This document shows, piece after piece, positions 52,717 to 61,330 of a stretch of 64,000 nucleotides of DNA. This stretch comes from an uncultured Methanobrevibacter sp. (GTDB lineage: Archaea; Methanobacteriota; Methanobacteria; Methanobacteriales; Methanobacteriaceae): positions 1 through 64,000 of the forward strand of contig NZ_OMWD01000009.1 of assembly GCF_900314695.1 (NCBI RefSeq), given 5' to 3'. The notes under the pieces were generated by a model. The model saw only the letters and a list, made by a program, of their open reading frames with translations. It ran no database searches and was not told the origin of the DNA. The first letter of the stretch is position 1. Each line of letters starts with the position of its first letter. The position numbers were made by a program, and so were the translations under genes.

Positions 52717-53067
52717 TTAATTATCTCCTTTATTTTTAATTCTTCTATCGTCTTTTAAATCTGCATCAATAATTACTAAGTTAGATGGATCAACAGGAAG
52801 GAAAGTAGCAGTTCCATCAGGTTTTGATAAAGTAACGTCTTCAATAGTTACTTTGTAAGAAGTGTAATCTACACTAAGAACTTCTCCTTCATGTCCTTTA
52901 AAGTCTCCACGGACAACACTAACTTTATCTCCTGTTCTAATAGGTAAAGATCTTTTTCCTACTTTTGCCCTTAAATCTTTACTTAAAGAAGCACTTAAAT
53001 GTTTTCCACGTGCGTGAGCAGGAGCATTGTAAAGAGCTTTTCTTTGTTTTCTTGGTTGTTTTGACAT
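52717..53067 (-). CDS. rpl24: 50S ribosomal protein L24
   Basis: This 116-residue assembly initiator has an N-terminal basic tail (SKQPRKQRKALYNAPAHARG) and a KOW domain (TGDKVSVVRGDFKGHEGEVLS). The archaeal form is close to eukaryotic L26. It lies between L14 and S4e. Confidence 0.95.
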   Translation of the reverse strand: MSKQPRKQRKALYNAPAHARGKHLSASLSKDLRAKVGKRSLPIRTGDKVSVVRGDFKGHEGEVLSVDYTSYKVTIEDVTLSKPDGTATFLPVDPSNLVIIDADLKDDRRIKNKGDN

Positions 53068-53076
53068 TTTTTCACC

Positions 53077-53475
53077 TTATACTAAAATACTTGCTGCACT
53101 ACCAACACTAGGCCATCTGTCAGCTGCTTCTTTAGCAACAGGACCTCTAATTTCTGAACCTTTTAAGATTCCTTCAGGAGTAATGATTACAGCTGCATTA
53201 TCTTCAAATTTAACACGAAGACCATCAGCACGTCTGTATTCTTTTTTCTGTCTAACTACTACTGCATTAACAACTTCTCTTCTCATGTCAGCAGTTCCTT
53301 TTTTAACTGAAGCAACAACTAAATCCCCGACACCAGCAACATCTAATCTTCTTCTTACACCTTTAAATCCTTTTACGGAAATAATTTCGATTTCACGTGC
53401 ACCAGTGTTGTCAACACATTGTAAAGTTGCTCCAATTGGTAATGCTTTAGAAACATTTGAGGTTAATGGTTTCAT
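53077..53475 (-). CDS. rpl14: 50S ribosomal protein L14
   Basis: This 132-residue L14 contains LQCVDNTGAREIEIISVKG, GVGDLVVASVKKGTADMRREVVNAVVVRQKKEYRR (in part) and a C-terminal SEIRGPVAKEAADRWPSVGS. It lies at the interface to the small subunit. Confidence 0.96.
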   Translation of the reverse strand: MKPLTSNVSKALPIGATLQCVDNTGAREIEIISVKGFKGVRRRLDVAGVGDLVVASVKKGTADMRREVVNAVVVRQKKEYRRADGLRVKFEDNAAVIITPEGILKGSEIRGPVAKEAADRWPSVGSAASILV

Positions 53476-53480
53476 AATAT

Positions 53481-53798
53481 TTACTCTCCTTTAACTTCAA
53501 CTAAAACAAAATGTTTAGTTTTACTCAATGGTCTGCATTCTGCAACTTTTACGGAATCTCCAACATTAACATTTAAACAATCAGGTTTGTGAACGTTAAT
53601 TTTGGATTTCCTTTTTTCATATCTTTCATATTTTCTAATGAATTTGTAGTAACTACGTTCAACAGTAATAGTCCTTTCCGCTTTATTACTTACAACAACA
53701 CCTTCTAAAACTTGACCTCTTACAGGTAAAGTTCCGTGGAAAGGGCAGTTAGGATCATCACATGTAGTTTCTGGTTCTTGAACATTAAGCCCAACCAT
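53481..53798 (-). CDS. rps17: 30S ribosomal protein S17
   Basis: This 105-residue S17 has the archaeal N-terminal CDDPNCPFHGTLPVRGQVLEG segment (in part), the OB-fold core ERTITVERSYYKFIRKYERYEKR (in part) and VGDSVKVAECRPLSKTKHFVLVE (in part). It lies directly after the RNase P protein gene. Confidence 0.95.
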   Translation of the reverse strand: MVGLNVQEPETTCDDPNCPFHGTLPVRGQVLEGVVVSNKAERTITVERSYYKFIRKYERYEKRKSKINVHKPDCLNVNVGDSVKVAECRPLSKTKHFVLVEVKGE

Positions 53799-53809
53799 AT
53801 TATCACCAT

Positions 53810-54088
53810 TTATATTTTTTTAAATCTTTTTTTTATTCTATCTTCAGGACGAATTGATAAAATTGTACCATTAATTTCTATTTTTTCCCCGTTTGGAAGT
53901 TCAAACACAAAAATTGAACCTTTTTTTGGAATAATCTTTTCAGCCTTATTCTCATCCTCAATTTTAATGGTATTCTTAGTTTCATCAATAATTGTTCCTA
54001 TTAATTTAAGAGATGAATTCTTCTCACTGGTTGCCTGAACCCTCAATCCGATGAATTCATGGTGAACCAAATTTTTAGAAGTAATCAT
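53810..54088 (-). CDS. rnp1: Ribonuclease P protein component 1 (Rpp29/Pop4)
   Basis: This 92-residue Sm-like beta-barrel subunit of archaeal RNase P contains LVHHEFIGLRVQATSEKNSS and GTIIDETKNTIKIED. It ends GTILSIRPEDRIKKRFKKI. It is the Rpp29 homologue. The position between S17 and SUI1 is the normal archaeal one. Confidence 0.93.
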   Translation of the reverse strand: MITSKNLVHHEFIGLRVQATSEKNSSLKLIGTIIDETKNTIKIEDENKAEKIIPKKGSIFVFELPNGEKIEINGTILSIRPEDRIKKRFKKI

Positions 54089-54171
54089 AATCCCATCTCT
54101 TAATGAAATATTTACAATAAATCATGCAGAAAATTACAAAATTTTATTGAAAAACATATCGAATAGATGAA

Positions 54172-54510
54172 CTATCTCCTTTTTTTATTATTCTTCTTAG
54201 ATTCACGAATTTCGATAGTATCAGATGAAAAACCCATATCAGATAAAACTTCTTTAACCTTAACTTTATGGTCACCTTGAAGTTCTATTTGGCCATTTTT
54301 AGCAGTCCCACCACAAGCACATTTAGCTTTGAGTGTTTTAGTGAGTTCTTTGATATCTATGTCATGTTCATCTATACCTTCGATAATTGTCATGAGTTTT
54401 CCGAATCTTCTTCTAACTGTAAAAACTTTTAGAGTCTGAACTTCACGTGCAATTTCTTCACAAACACAAAGTTCTTCAGGAAGCCCACATACATCACAGA
54501 TTTTTGACAT
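54172..54510 (-). CDS. Translation factor SUI1 / aIF1
   Basis: This 112-residue SUI1-domain protein acts in start codon selection. A Cys-rich N-terminal part (CDVCGLPEELCVCEE) precedes the SUI1 fold (RFGKLMTIIEGIDEHDIDIKEL in part, KCACGGTAKNGQIELQGDHKVKV in part). It ends KKNNKKRR. It directly follows L29. An 83-base gap before the RNase P gene shows nothing special. Confidence 0.94.
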   Translation of the reverse strand: MSKICDVCGLPEELCVCEEIAREVQTLKVFTVRRRFGKLMTIIEGIDEHDIDIKELTKTLKAKCACGGTAKNGQIELQGDHKVKVKEVLSDMGFSSDTIEIRESKKNNKKRR

Positions 54511-54717
54511 TTAATTCTCCTTTTGTTTTTCATTCAATATTGTAAGAACACGAGCAATTGTTCTTTTTAATTCTCTAATTTTTCCAGGGTTTTCAACAAC
54601 CCCAGCAGCTGCACTTTTAGAAACGTTTTTGGATAATTCAGTTCTGAGTTCAACTAATTTATCTTGAATCTCATCAACTTCCATGTCCCAAATTTCTTTA
54701 CTTCTTAAAATCGCCAT
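54511..54717 (-). CDS. rpl29: 50S ribosomal protein L29
   Basis: This 68-residue two-helix protein near the exit tunnel contains SKEIWDMEVDEIQDKLVELRTELSK (in part) and PGKIRELKRTIARVLTILNEK. It lies between S3 and SUI1. Confidence 0.95.
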   Translation of the reverse strand: MAILRSKEIWDMEVDEIQDKLVELRTELSKNVSKSAAAGVVENPGKIRELKRTIARVLTILNEKQKEN

Positions 54718-54752
54718 TGTTCCAACTCTTTTGGATAATTAAATTTAAATAT

Positions 54753-55508
54753 TTAACTATCATCTTCCTCTACTTCTTCAGCAGAATCTTCTTCAACAAC
54801 TTCTTCTAATTCTTCGAGATCTTCAACTTCCTCAATAATCTCTTCTTCGATGATTTCTTCGGTTTCAACATCGATTTCTTCTTCAATAACTTCACCATCT
54901 TCTTCAATGATGACTTTTGGAGGAAGGATTTCAACAGAATCAGGCAATACAGTTTCTGGAGGCATAATTCTTACATAAATACCTAATACACCAGGTTTTA
55001 ATTCAGCAGTAGCAAAACCTTCTTCAACTAATCTGATTGAAGGTTCTCCACATTTTTTAATGTATCCTTCAACAAATTTAGCTACAGCAGATCTAGAACC
55101 TCTGATTTTACCAGAAATAGTAACTTCTACACCTTGAGCTCCTGCACCCATAATTCTACGAATAGTGGAGTAAGCAACTCTTCTGAAGTGCATACCTCTT
55201 TGTAACATGTTAGAAATTTTATAAGCCATGATTTTAGGGTTGAGTTCAGGAACTTCAACTTCTTTAACTTCAATTTGAGGATTATCTAATCCAAATTCAT
55301 TTTTAAGAGTGTTGGTAATAGTTCTTACGTTTTTTCCACCTCTACCAATTACCATACCAGGTCTTTCTGCGTAAACAATAACCATAGTACCTAAAGGTGT
55401 AATTTGAACTTCCATACCTCCGTATCCAGCTCTTTCAAGTTCTTTTTCTAAGTATTCGTCAATTCTAGTTCTTCTAAGGCCTTCTTGAACGAAATCTTTT
55501 TCTATCAT
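54753..55508 (-). CDS. rps3: 30S ribosomal protein S3 with long acidic tail
   Basis: This 251-residue S3 of the mRNA entry site has a KH domain with ERPGMVIGRGGKNVRTI and the C-terminal S3 fold (ARRVAYSTIRR-like FRRVAYSTIRRIMGAGAQGVEVTISGKIRGSRSA in part). The last 45-55 residues are almost all Glu, Asp, Val and Ile (EEIIEEEIIEEVEDLEELEE and so on). This tail is unusually acidic for an RNA-binding protein. Its ATG overlaps the L22 stop. Confidence 0.95.
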   Translation of the reverse strand: MIEKDFVQEGLRRTRIDEYLEKELERAGYGGMEVQITPLGTMVIVYAERPGMVIGRGGKNVRTITNTLKNEFGLDNPQIEVKEVEVPELNPKIMAYKISNMLQRGMHFRRVAYSTIRRIMGAGAQGVEVTISGKIRGSRSAVAKFVEGYIKKCGEPSIRLVEEGFATAELKPGVLGIYVRIMPPETVLPDSVEILPPKVIIEEDGEVIEEEIDVETEEIIEEEIIEEVEDLEELEEVVEEDSAEEVEEDDS

Positions 55509-55972
55509 TAGTTAGCCTCCTGTAATACAATTTGAATATGAGTAGTTGGGGTATTGAATGGAGTCATTCTTCCGAATGCTCTTGGAATGTAACCAGGAAT
55601 TACAACACCTTTGTGGCTTGAGATATGTTCAATGAATAATTTTTCAGTGTCCATACCTTTGTACTCTGCATTAGCTTCAGCATTTTCTAAAACTTTTAAA
55701 ATTTGTTCTGCAGCTTTTACAGGGTATCTACCGGAAGGCCATCCTTCTTGTCCTTTTCTGTGACCAACTTTTTTGTTGTGTCTTTTGAAAGGAACAGCTT
55801 TTTTCATACCAATAACATCTTCCAAGTAAGCTTTAGCTTTAACTACTTCCATTCCTCTGATTGCACTGCAAATTTCAACACTGTGTTTTGGAGAAATCTT
55901 AAGGGATTTAGCCATAGCACGTGCAGTTTTTGCTTCATCAACTTCTTTATTATAAGCATATTTGTTAGCCAT
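55508..55972 (-). CDS. rpl22: 50S ribosomal protein L22
   Basis: This 154-residue archaeal L22 lines the exit tunnel. It contains KTARAMAKSLKISPKHSVEIC, GMEVVKAKAYLEDVI and YIPRAFGRMTPFNTPTTHIQIVL (in part). It overlaps S3 by one base. Confidence 0.96.
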   Translation of the reverse strand: MANKYAYNKEVDEAKTARAMAKSLKISPKHSVEICSAIRGMEVVKAKAYLEDVIGMKKAVPFKRHNKKVGHRKGQEGWPSGRYPVKAAEQILKVLENAEANAEYKGMDTEKLFIEHISSHKGVVIPGYIPRAFGRMTPFNTPTTHIQIVLQEAN

Positions 55973-55984
55973 GTTTTAATCTCC

Positions 55985-56395
55985 TTATTTAAGTGGTACA
56001 AACATGGATGATCTAGTAGCACCCATACCAGGGTCACCGTGTTGAACTCTTTTTCTAGTTGGTGCGTATTCACCAAAGTAATGTCCAATCATTTCTGGTG
56101 CAATAGTAACTTCTACAAAATTTTGACCATCATAAATACCGAAAGTGGTTCCAACCATTTCAGGTATAACAATCATGTCTCTACAGTGGGTCCTGATTAC
56201 AACAGGACGACCATCTTTAGTTCCTTCTTTATTTAATTTCCTCATTTTATCCAAAACAATTTGTTGTCTTGGTAAGAATCCTCTCTTTAAAGATCTTCTT
56301 TGTCTTGCAGGGAGTAATTCCATTACTTCCTCTAAAGACATAGCTTGTAATTCTTCAAGAGTATAACCTTTATATTTAAATACTTTTCTTGCCAA
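55985..56395 (-). CDS. rps19: 30S ribosomal protein S19
   Basis: This 136-residue S19 of the head contains FKYKGYTLEELQAMSLEEVMELLPARQRRSLKRG (in part), VIRTHCRDMIVIPEMVG, and the C-terminal YFGEYAPTRKRVQHGDPGMGATRSS (in part). It lies between L2 and L22. Confidence 0.96.
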   Translation of the reverse strand: MARKVFKYKGYTLEELQAMSLEEVMELLPARQRRSLKRGFLPRQQIVLDKMRKLNKEGTKDGRPVVIRTHCRDMIVIPEMVGTTFGIYDGQNFVEVTIAPEMIGHYFGEYAPTRKRVQHGDPGMGATRSSMFVPLK

Positions 56396-56410
56396 TGAAA
56401 CACCCTCTAT

Positions 56411-57136
56411 CTATCTTTTTAAACCTGTTCTTTTAGCTGCAATTGAACCAACTTTTCTTCCTGGTGGTGCATGTCTTGAAACAGTGGTTGGACGACCAGG
56501 ATGTTGTCTGTTACCTCCCCCGTGAGGGTGATCAACAGCATTCATTGCTACTCCTCTTACAGTCATGAATTTCTTACCTTTAGCTTTATAAGCATGCCAT
56601 TTTTTACCAGCTTTAAGGAATGGTTTATCTTTTCTTCCTCCACCAGCTACTACACCAATACTAGCACGGCAGTTAGGATTTAAGTATTTTAATTCCCCGG
56701 ATGGTAATTCAACAACAGTTTGATTAGCATCGTGAGTAACTACATTAGCATAAGTTCCAGAAGATCTTACAAAACGACCTCCATCTCCAGGAGTGTTTTC
56801 AATATCATAAATTGGAGTACCTTCAGGAATTTCAGCAAGTGGTAATGTATTACCGAATTTGATTGGTGCAGAAATACCACATTCAATTTCATCATCAACT
56901 TGAATGCTTTCAGGTGCTAAGATAAATTTCTTTTCACCATTTTCGAATTTTACTTCTGCAATAGGAGCAGTTCTTGCTGGGTCATGTACGATATCTATGA
57001 CTTTTCCTTTGATACTGCCTTCTTTTTCTAAAGCATCGTAAGATCTGTATCTGATTTTATCTTTAAAACGGTGAGAAGCAACACGGTGTGCAGGAGTTCC
57101 TCTACCTCTTCTTTGATGAATTAATCGTTTTCCCAT
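56411..57136 (-). CDS. rpl2: 50S ribosomal protein L2
   Basis: This 241-residue L2 near the peptidyl transferase centre contains GKRLIHQRRGRGTPAHR, GDGGRFVRSSGTYANVV and the signature VRGVAMNAVDHPHGGGNRQHPGRP (in part) with the functionally critical histidine. It has the normal archaeal length. Confidence 0.96.
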   Translation of the reverse strand: MGKRLIHQRRGRGTPAHRVASHRFKDKIRYRSYDALEKEGSIKGKVIDIVHDPARTAPIAEVKFENGEKKFILAPESIQVDDEIECGISAPIKFGNTLPLAEIPEGTPIYDIENTPGDGGRFVRSSGTYANVVTHDANQTVVELPSGELKYLNPNCRASIGVVAGGGRKDKPFLKAGKKWHAYKAKGKKFMTVRGVAMNAVDHPHGGGNRQHPGRPTTVSRHAPPGRKVGSIAAKRTGLKR

Positions 57137-57148
57137 TATAATTCCTCC

Positions 57149-57409
57149 TTAGAATACTCCCATTCTGACAGCGAGTTCTTCTGCCATTTCTTCTTCAACA
57201 AGTTTAATATATGCTACTTTTATACCTTTTGGAGTGATATGAGTATTAATTTTTGCAACTTTTTCTTCATATAACTCTTCAAAAGCTCTTTTGATTTGGC
57301 TTTTGTTAGCTTTACGATTAACAACAAAAGTGATTTCATTGTTTAAATCGATTAAGTTCATGGTTTTTTCAGTAACATGAGGTTTAATAATAATTGAGTA
57401 TGAATCCAT
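57149..57409 (-). CDS. rpl23: 50S ribosomal protein L23
   Basis: This 86-residue L23 at the exit site, a docking point for SRP, contains YSIIIKPHVTEKTMNLIDLNN (in part), VNRKANKSQIKRAFEELYEEKV (in part) and NTHITPKGIKVAYIKL. The ATG at 57409 is chosen; the GTG three codons earlier overlaps the GGTGATT ribosome binding site. Confidence 0.95.
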   Translation of the reverse strand: MDSYSIIIKPHVTEKTMNLIDLNNEITFVVNRKANKSQIKRAFEELYEEKVAKINTHITPKGIKVAYIKLVEEEMAEELAVRMGVF

Positions 57410-57432
57410 AATAATCACCTATTTATCCAAAA

Positions 57433-58197
57433 TTATTGGAATAAACCTCCTAACTTTTCAACAGCTGATTTGGTGTAAACAGTGAGTCTTCCTGGGTGAG
57501 TACCTGGTGCCAATAATTCAGCATTTAAGTTTTCAACCACAACGACATCTACACCAGCATGGTTTCTTGCACCTAAGGAAATACCTTTATCTTCACCGAC
57601 AACAACAAGAGGTCCTTTTACTTTTTTGTATTTTCTTCCTCTGGTTTTTCCTCTACCAGCTCTGATTCTTTTACCTTCTTTAGCACGAATAACATCATCA
57701 TATACGCCTAATTTTTCGAAGATTTCACGAGATTGTTTAGCAGTTTTAACAGCTTCAAGATCATCTTCAACAATAATAGGTACTTGTTCTAAATCTGCAA
57801 CTTTGTGACCTCTGTTTTCAACAATCTCTTTATTGGTTGTTGCTGCAACAGCAGATCTGATAGCAAATCTTCTTTCTTTTATGTTGATTTTTTCATGATG
57901 ATTTTTTTCAGCTCTAGTAGGATGTGCTTGTCTACCACCAATAGCCATTGGTACGAAAGCTGCTTTTGAACCATTTTTAATCCTTGGTACTCTTGCAGTA
58001 CCTCTACCTGAACCCCATCCTTTTGCGGAAGTTCTTTTACCAGCCATTGGGTCATTTCCCCATGGTTGTACTCTAGCAGATTGAGCAGAAAGTACAGCTC
58101 TTTTGATTAAATCTGGTCTGTATACTTCATCAAAAATAGCAGGAAGTTCCATTTCTTCTTTTACTTCCCCTTCAATAGAATAAACGTTAACTTTCAT
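57433..58197 (-). CDS. rpl4: 50S ribosomal protein L4
   Basis: This 254-residue L4 of the archaeal/eukaryotic type begins MKVNVYSIEGEVKEEMELP. The tunnel-reaching loop includes WGSGRGTARVPRIKNGSKA and GGRQAHPTRAEKN. It ends GTHPGRLTVYTKSAVEKLGGLF in part. It lies between L3 and L23. Confidence 0.96.
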   Translation of the reverse strand: MKVNVYSIEGEVKEEMELPAIFDEVYRPDLIKRAVLSAQSARVQPWGNDPMAGKRTSAKGWGSGRGTARVPRIKNGSKAAFVPMAIGGRQAHPTRAEKNHHEKINIKERRFAIRSAVAATTNKEIVENRGHKVADLEQVPIIVEDDLEAVKTAKQSREIFEKLGVYDDVIRAKEGKRIRAGRGKTRGRKYKKVKGPLVVVGEDKGISLGARNHAGVDVVVVENLNAELLAPGTHPGRLTVYTKSAVEKLGGLFQ

Positions 58198-58199
58198 GA

Positions 58200-59210
58200 T
58201 TATACCCCTTGTTTAGATTTTGTACTTATATAGTTTATTTGAGGTATATCCTCAGCTTTATTATTAGGTCTAATAGGTTGTCTTAAAATAACTAATCTTT
58301 TGGAAGGTCCTGGGAGGGATCCTTTTACTAAAACATAATCATTTTTGACAAGTCCGTATTTTACAAATCCACCATCTGGGTTGATTTGGTCAACTTCATC
58401 AGCTGATGCGATTTTTAAAATCCTTTTATTGAATTCAGTTCTTTTATGGTAACCCATTTGACCTGCTTGAGCTACAGTCCACATTGTTCTTCTTGGTGTC
58501 CAAGGACCAATAGAACCTACGTGTCTACCTTTACCTGCTCTTACAGCTTTACCATATTGAATTCTAATTCCCCATCTTTTTACTACACCTTGGAATCCTT
58601 TTCCTTTTGTAGTTGCAATTGCATCAACAAATTCTCCTTCATTGAAGATTTCGCTAGCTTTTACTTCATTACCTAATAATTCTAATGCAGTATTTAATTT
58701 TTCTTCAGGATTGGATCCTCCAATTCCACATTCGAATATGTCTGGTTTTTTCTTAGGTACGCTAGTTACTTTTGGATTTGTGTGTACTAAGACTCTAATT
58801 TCTTCTGTGTTTTCTAATGCACCTTGTATTTTTGCAATAGCTTCAGATTTATTGTATTCTTTAGGAAGAGAAATTTTCCTTGAAAGTTCTTCATCTAAAT
58901 TATCTGCAAGTACTTCGGTGATTACTTTCAAACCACGAGAAGTTTTTTCATAAGCTCTAATTCCCATTACTACGACCGGAGGCACTTCCAATACAGTTAT
59001 TGGAGTGAAAACTTCCATACCATTGGTTGGAGAGTTTTTATCAGTATCAGTGACTAATGCATGAGTCATACCGACTTTATAACCTGCGAGGCCGAGTAAT
59101 TTTGGTTCATCAATTTGTGGCCAAGATTTTACTCTAGGAGTCTCTTTAGCTGCTCTTTTCCTTGGACTAAAAGCAACAGACCCTTTTCTTGGCTGGTGAT
59201 GTCTTACCAT
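58200..59210 (-). CDS. rpl3: 50S ribosomal protein L3
   Basis: This 336-residue L3 of the archaeal/eukaryotic type begins MVRHHQPRKGSVAFSPRKRA, contains GLAGYKVGMTHALV, GKGFQGVVKRWGIRIQ and RTMWTVAQAGQMGYHKRTEFN (in part). A strong ribosome binding site, AAGGAGGTT, sits eight bases before the ATG. It opens the S10-like ribosomal block. Confidence 0.96.
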   Translation of the reverse strand: MVRHHQPRKGSVAFSPRKRAAKETPRVKSWPQIDEPKLLGLAGYKVGMTHALVTDTDKNSPTNGMEVFTPITVLEVPPVVVMGIRAYEKTSRGLKVITEVLADNLDEELSRKISLPKEYNKSEAIAKIQGALENTEEIRVLVHTNPKVTSVPKKKPDIFECGIGGSNPEEKLNTALELLGNEVKASEIFNEGEFVDAIATTKGKGFQGVVKRWGIRIQYGKAVRAGKGRHVGSIGPWTPRRTMWTVAQAGQMGYHKRTEFNKRILKIASADEVDQINPDGGFVKYGLVKNDYVLVKGSLPGPSKRLVILRQPIRPNNKAEDIPQINYISTKSKQGV

Positions 59211-59553
59211 TTAATTTAACCTCCTTAATTATAATTTTTTCCTTTATTTTTTAAATTATTTTAATTTTTTAAGCGAATAGCTAAACAAATAACTATTCTT
59301 AAAGTTTGACAAAATTATACAGAATATAATCTCATCGAATAATAAATAGCTGTAAAAATAATTACAACTAGATAAATATTAATTTCAATATATTCCATTG
59401 AGTCTAATTCAATTGAAGCACAATAAAGAATATATTCAATGTATAAATCATTCTGTGCTAAGTTTATTTCTAGGCAAGTCCTAAAAATATCAATGTATAA
59501 AAAGTTGAGCAAGTTATCTATCAGCGTGTAAACTAATAAATTTATAAAGAGAA
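59211..59553 (-). promoter_or_regulatory. Leader and promoter region of the L3 operon
   Basis: This 343-base gap separates the SPOUT methyltransferase stop from L3. It holds a stem GAATAG/CTATTC (59275-59280 and 59293-59298) about 65-90 bases before the L3 ATG, several TATA-like stretches (for example GATTATATTC near 59316-59325 on the minus strand) and the AAGGAGGTT site. An open frame of 65 codons at 59315-59512 lacks a ribosome binding site and is not called. Confidence 0.5.
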
Positions 59554-60381
59554 TTAAAATCTCATAAAGTTGAATAAAGAAAGTGTAGCGACAACTGCCT
59601 CTTCAGTTCTAACAGTTTCAGTTCCTTGATCTGGAATGGTATTTAATTTAATCAAATCCCAATTCTGACCGGAAACATCCTCTTGAATTGAAGAATAAGG
59701 GCCACCAAATAAAATAGCAATACTATTACATTCATCTACTTTATGTTTTAATTCATCAAAAATAGAATCAATATAATCTCCATATCTTGTAGTTTCAATT
59801 ACAAGATTCGGTTTAATTAATTTTAAGCTATTTTTAAGACTCTTATTAGAGGAGATAACATTATATCCCCAGTAAACGTCATCTGGTTTATCAGGTGTGA
59901 CTATTACTTCTTTCTTAGCAATTTTAGTAATCTTAAAGTCAAAAATTTTTTTAACTGAAAGTTGCTCTTTACAGAATGCAAGTTTATCCATACCTATATC
60001 AACAAAAGTTCCTTTCTTATTTCTCTTAACAGTGAAACCTTGTCTATAATCACCCACGTCTGGCTGACTATTAACAGGATGATGCGGAGTTCTAAGTGGT
60101 GGAAGAATACCAACATGCTTCAGTTCTGCCTTTATAGGAAATGCTTGCTTCCTCAAATATTGAGGAGTATTCATATAACTCAAAACTTCAGCAATAAACC
60201 TTCCATCATTCTCTCCATCTTCATTTTTAACATTGTCATCATTATAAATAACAACATTATCTGCTTGAAAAATCGCTAAAGCTCTACCTAAAATTCCCAC
60301 CTTATAGGTACGAATTTTGAGATCTTTAGACTCAGAAAGAAATGAATTTGGAATAAATATAGATAGCTCATCTTTATACAT
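59554..60381 (-). CDS. SPOUT-class RNA methyltransferase (MTH1 / SPOUT1 family)
   Basis: This 275-residue protein resembles the MTH1/C9orf114 family, knotted RNA methyltransferases predicted to act on uridine in rRNA. Recognised parts are ILGRALAIFQADNVVIYND, PPLRTPHHPV, an OB-like insert (GFTVKRNKKGTFVDIGMDKL in part), the SAM site AILFGGPYSSIQED, and the C-terminal IPDQGTETVRTEEAVVATLSLFNF (in part). It stands next to L3 as MTH1 does in Methanothermobacter. A TATA box about 28 bases before the ATG suggests a leaderless message. Confidence 0.92.
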   Translation of the reverse strand: MYKDELSIFIPNSFLSESKDLKIRTYKVGILGRALAIFQADNVVIYNDDNVKNEDGENDGRFIAEVLSYMNTPQYLRKQAFPIKAELKHVGILPPLRTPHHPVNSQPDVGDYRQGFTVKRNKKGTFVDIGMDKLAFCKEQLSVKKIFDFKITKIAKKEVIVTPDKPDDVYWGYNVISSNKSLKNSLKLIKPNLVIETTRYGDYIDSIFDELKHKVDECNSIAILFGGPYSSIQEDVSGQNWDLIKLNTIPDQGTETVRTEEAVVATLSLFNFMRF

Positions 60382-60403
60382 TAGTATAAATTATACAATC
60401 TAA

Positions 60404-60414
60404 AGTATATAAAG
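60404..60414 (-). promoter_or_regulatory. TATA box of the SPOUT methyltransferase
   Basis: CTTTATATACT on the minus strand is centred about 28 bases before the ATG at 60381, which fits a leaderless transcript. No ribosome binding site is seen. Confidence 0.55.
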
Positions 60415-60627
60415 ATTACCCTACATTTATATAGCTATCACTAATAGACTTACACATTTACAAAAATATTATATCAATTATAATATCCGTAGCTTCTTTT
60501 TATGCTACCAACTTTTTTATACTCAGAGAATATATTAATATAAAATATATACTATCCACTATATAAAGGTATTGTTTTTTTGAATAAAAATAAGAAAAAA
60601 TAACAACATTATAAAATTTAAAATTAA

Positions 60628-61257
60628 CTACAATGTTGCTCTCAGTACAATAACATCAATATTTTGATTTTCTTTGGTATGAAACTCATAAATCTTGGGA
60701 ATTGGAAAATTATACCTGAAAATATGAGTTATATGAAAATTATTTTCCTGATAATAATTCAAGAGAAACTCTTCACTTGATGCCATATGAAAAGAGTATA
60801 ACACATCAGGTTCAAGCTCAATGGCTTTTCTTACAAATTTCAGATCCTGACCTTTTTGAGCTTTTTTCTGGGATCCGAAAGGAGGATTTTGAAACACAGT
60901 ATCAACATGAGAGCCATAATTAAAATCAACAATGTCGGTTTCTATGAAATTTAAATTATCAAGATTTAAATTATCTGAAACATCCCTAGCCAACTCGATT
61001 GAATCCTTGTCAATATCTACACCAACCGCCAACTTGGCACCCATTAAAGTCGATGCTATAGCAAATATTCCTGTGCCACAACCCAAATCAAGAACATTTT
61101 TACACTCAATGTCACCCAATGAATAGGCATTCCACACCAAATCAGCAGCAATAATTGATGGAGTAGTATACTGTTCAAGATTTACTTTAGGATTAGGATG
61201 AGAAGGAATATTTTGAAGTCTCATTTCTAAATGTTTTTTACGTGTAATTTTTTTCAT
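60628..61257 (-). CDS. METTL5-like rRNA adenine N6-methyltransferase
   Basis: This 209-residue class I methyltransferase has the SAM motif VLDLGCGTGIFAIASTLMGA (about residues 55-75), an acidic VGVDIDKDSIELA and the catalytic NPPFG motif of N6-adenine methyltransferases. The N-terminal KHLEMRLQNIPSHPNPKVNLEQY (in part) is typical of the METTL5 family, which methylates small-subunit rRNA in eukaryotes. It is divergent from pycA. Confidence 0.9.
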   Translation of the reverse strand: MKKITRKKHLEMRLQNIPSHPNPKVNLEQYTTPSIIAADLVWNAYSLGDIECKNVLDLGCGTGIFAIASTLMGAKLAVGVDIDKDSIELARDVSDNLNLDNLNFIETDIVDFNYGSHVDTVFQNPPFGSQKKAQKGQDLKFVRKAIELEPDVLYSFHMASSEEFLLNYYQENNFHITHIFRYNFPIPKIYEFHTKENQNIDVIVLRATL

Positions 61258-61282
61258 CTAATCAACATATTTAATTATTATA

Positions 61283-61293
61283 TTTTATATAAT
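61283..61293 (+). promoter_or_regulatory. TATA box of the pycA-birA unit
   Basis: TTTTATATAAT lies 38-48 bases before the pycA ATG. GAGGTTT follows as ribosome binding site. Confidence 0.5.
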
Positions 61294-61330
61294 TATATTA
61301 TTAAGAAAAAAAATTACTTCGAGGTTTCAT

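Noticed and set aside
59315..59512. A 65-codon minus-strand frame in the L3 leader
   Set aside because: It starts with a TTG lacking a ribosome binding site, is very rich in Ile, Tyr and Leu as expected for random AT-rich DNA, and matches nothing known to me.
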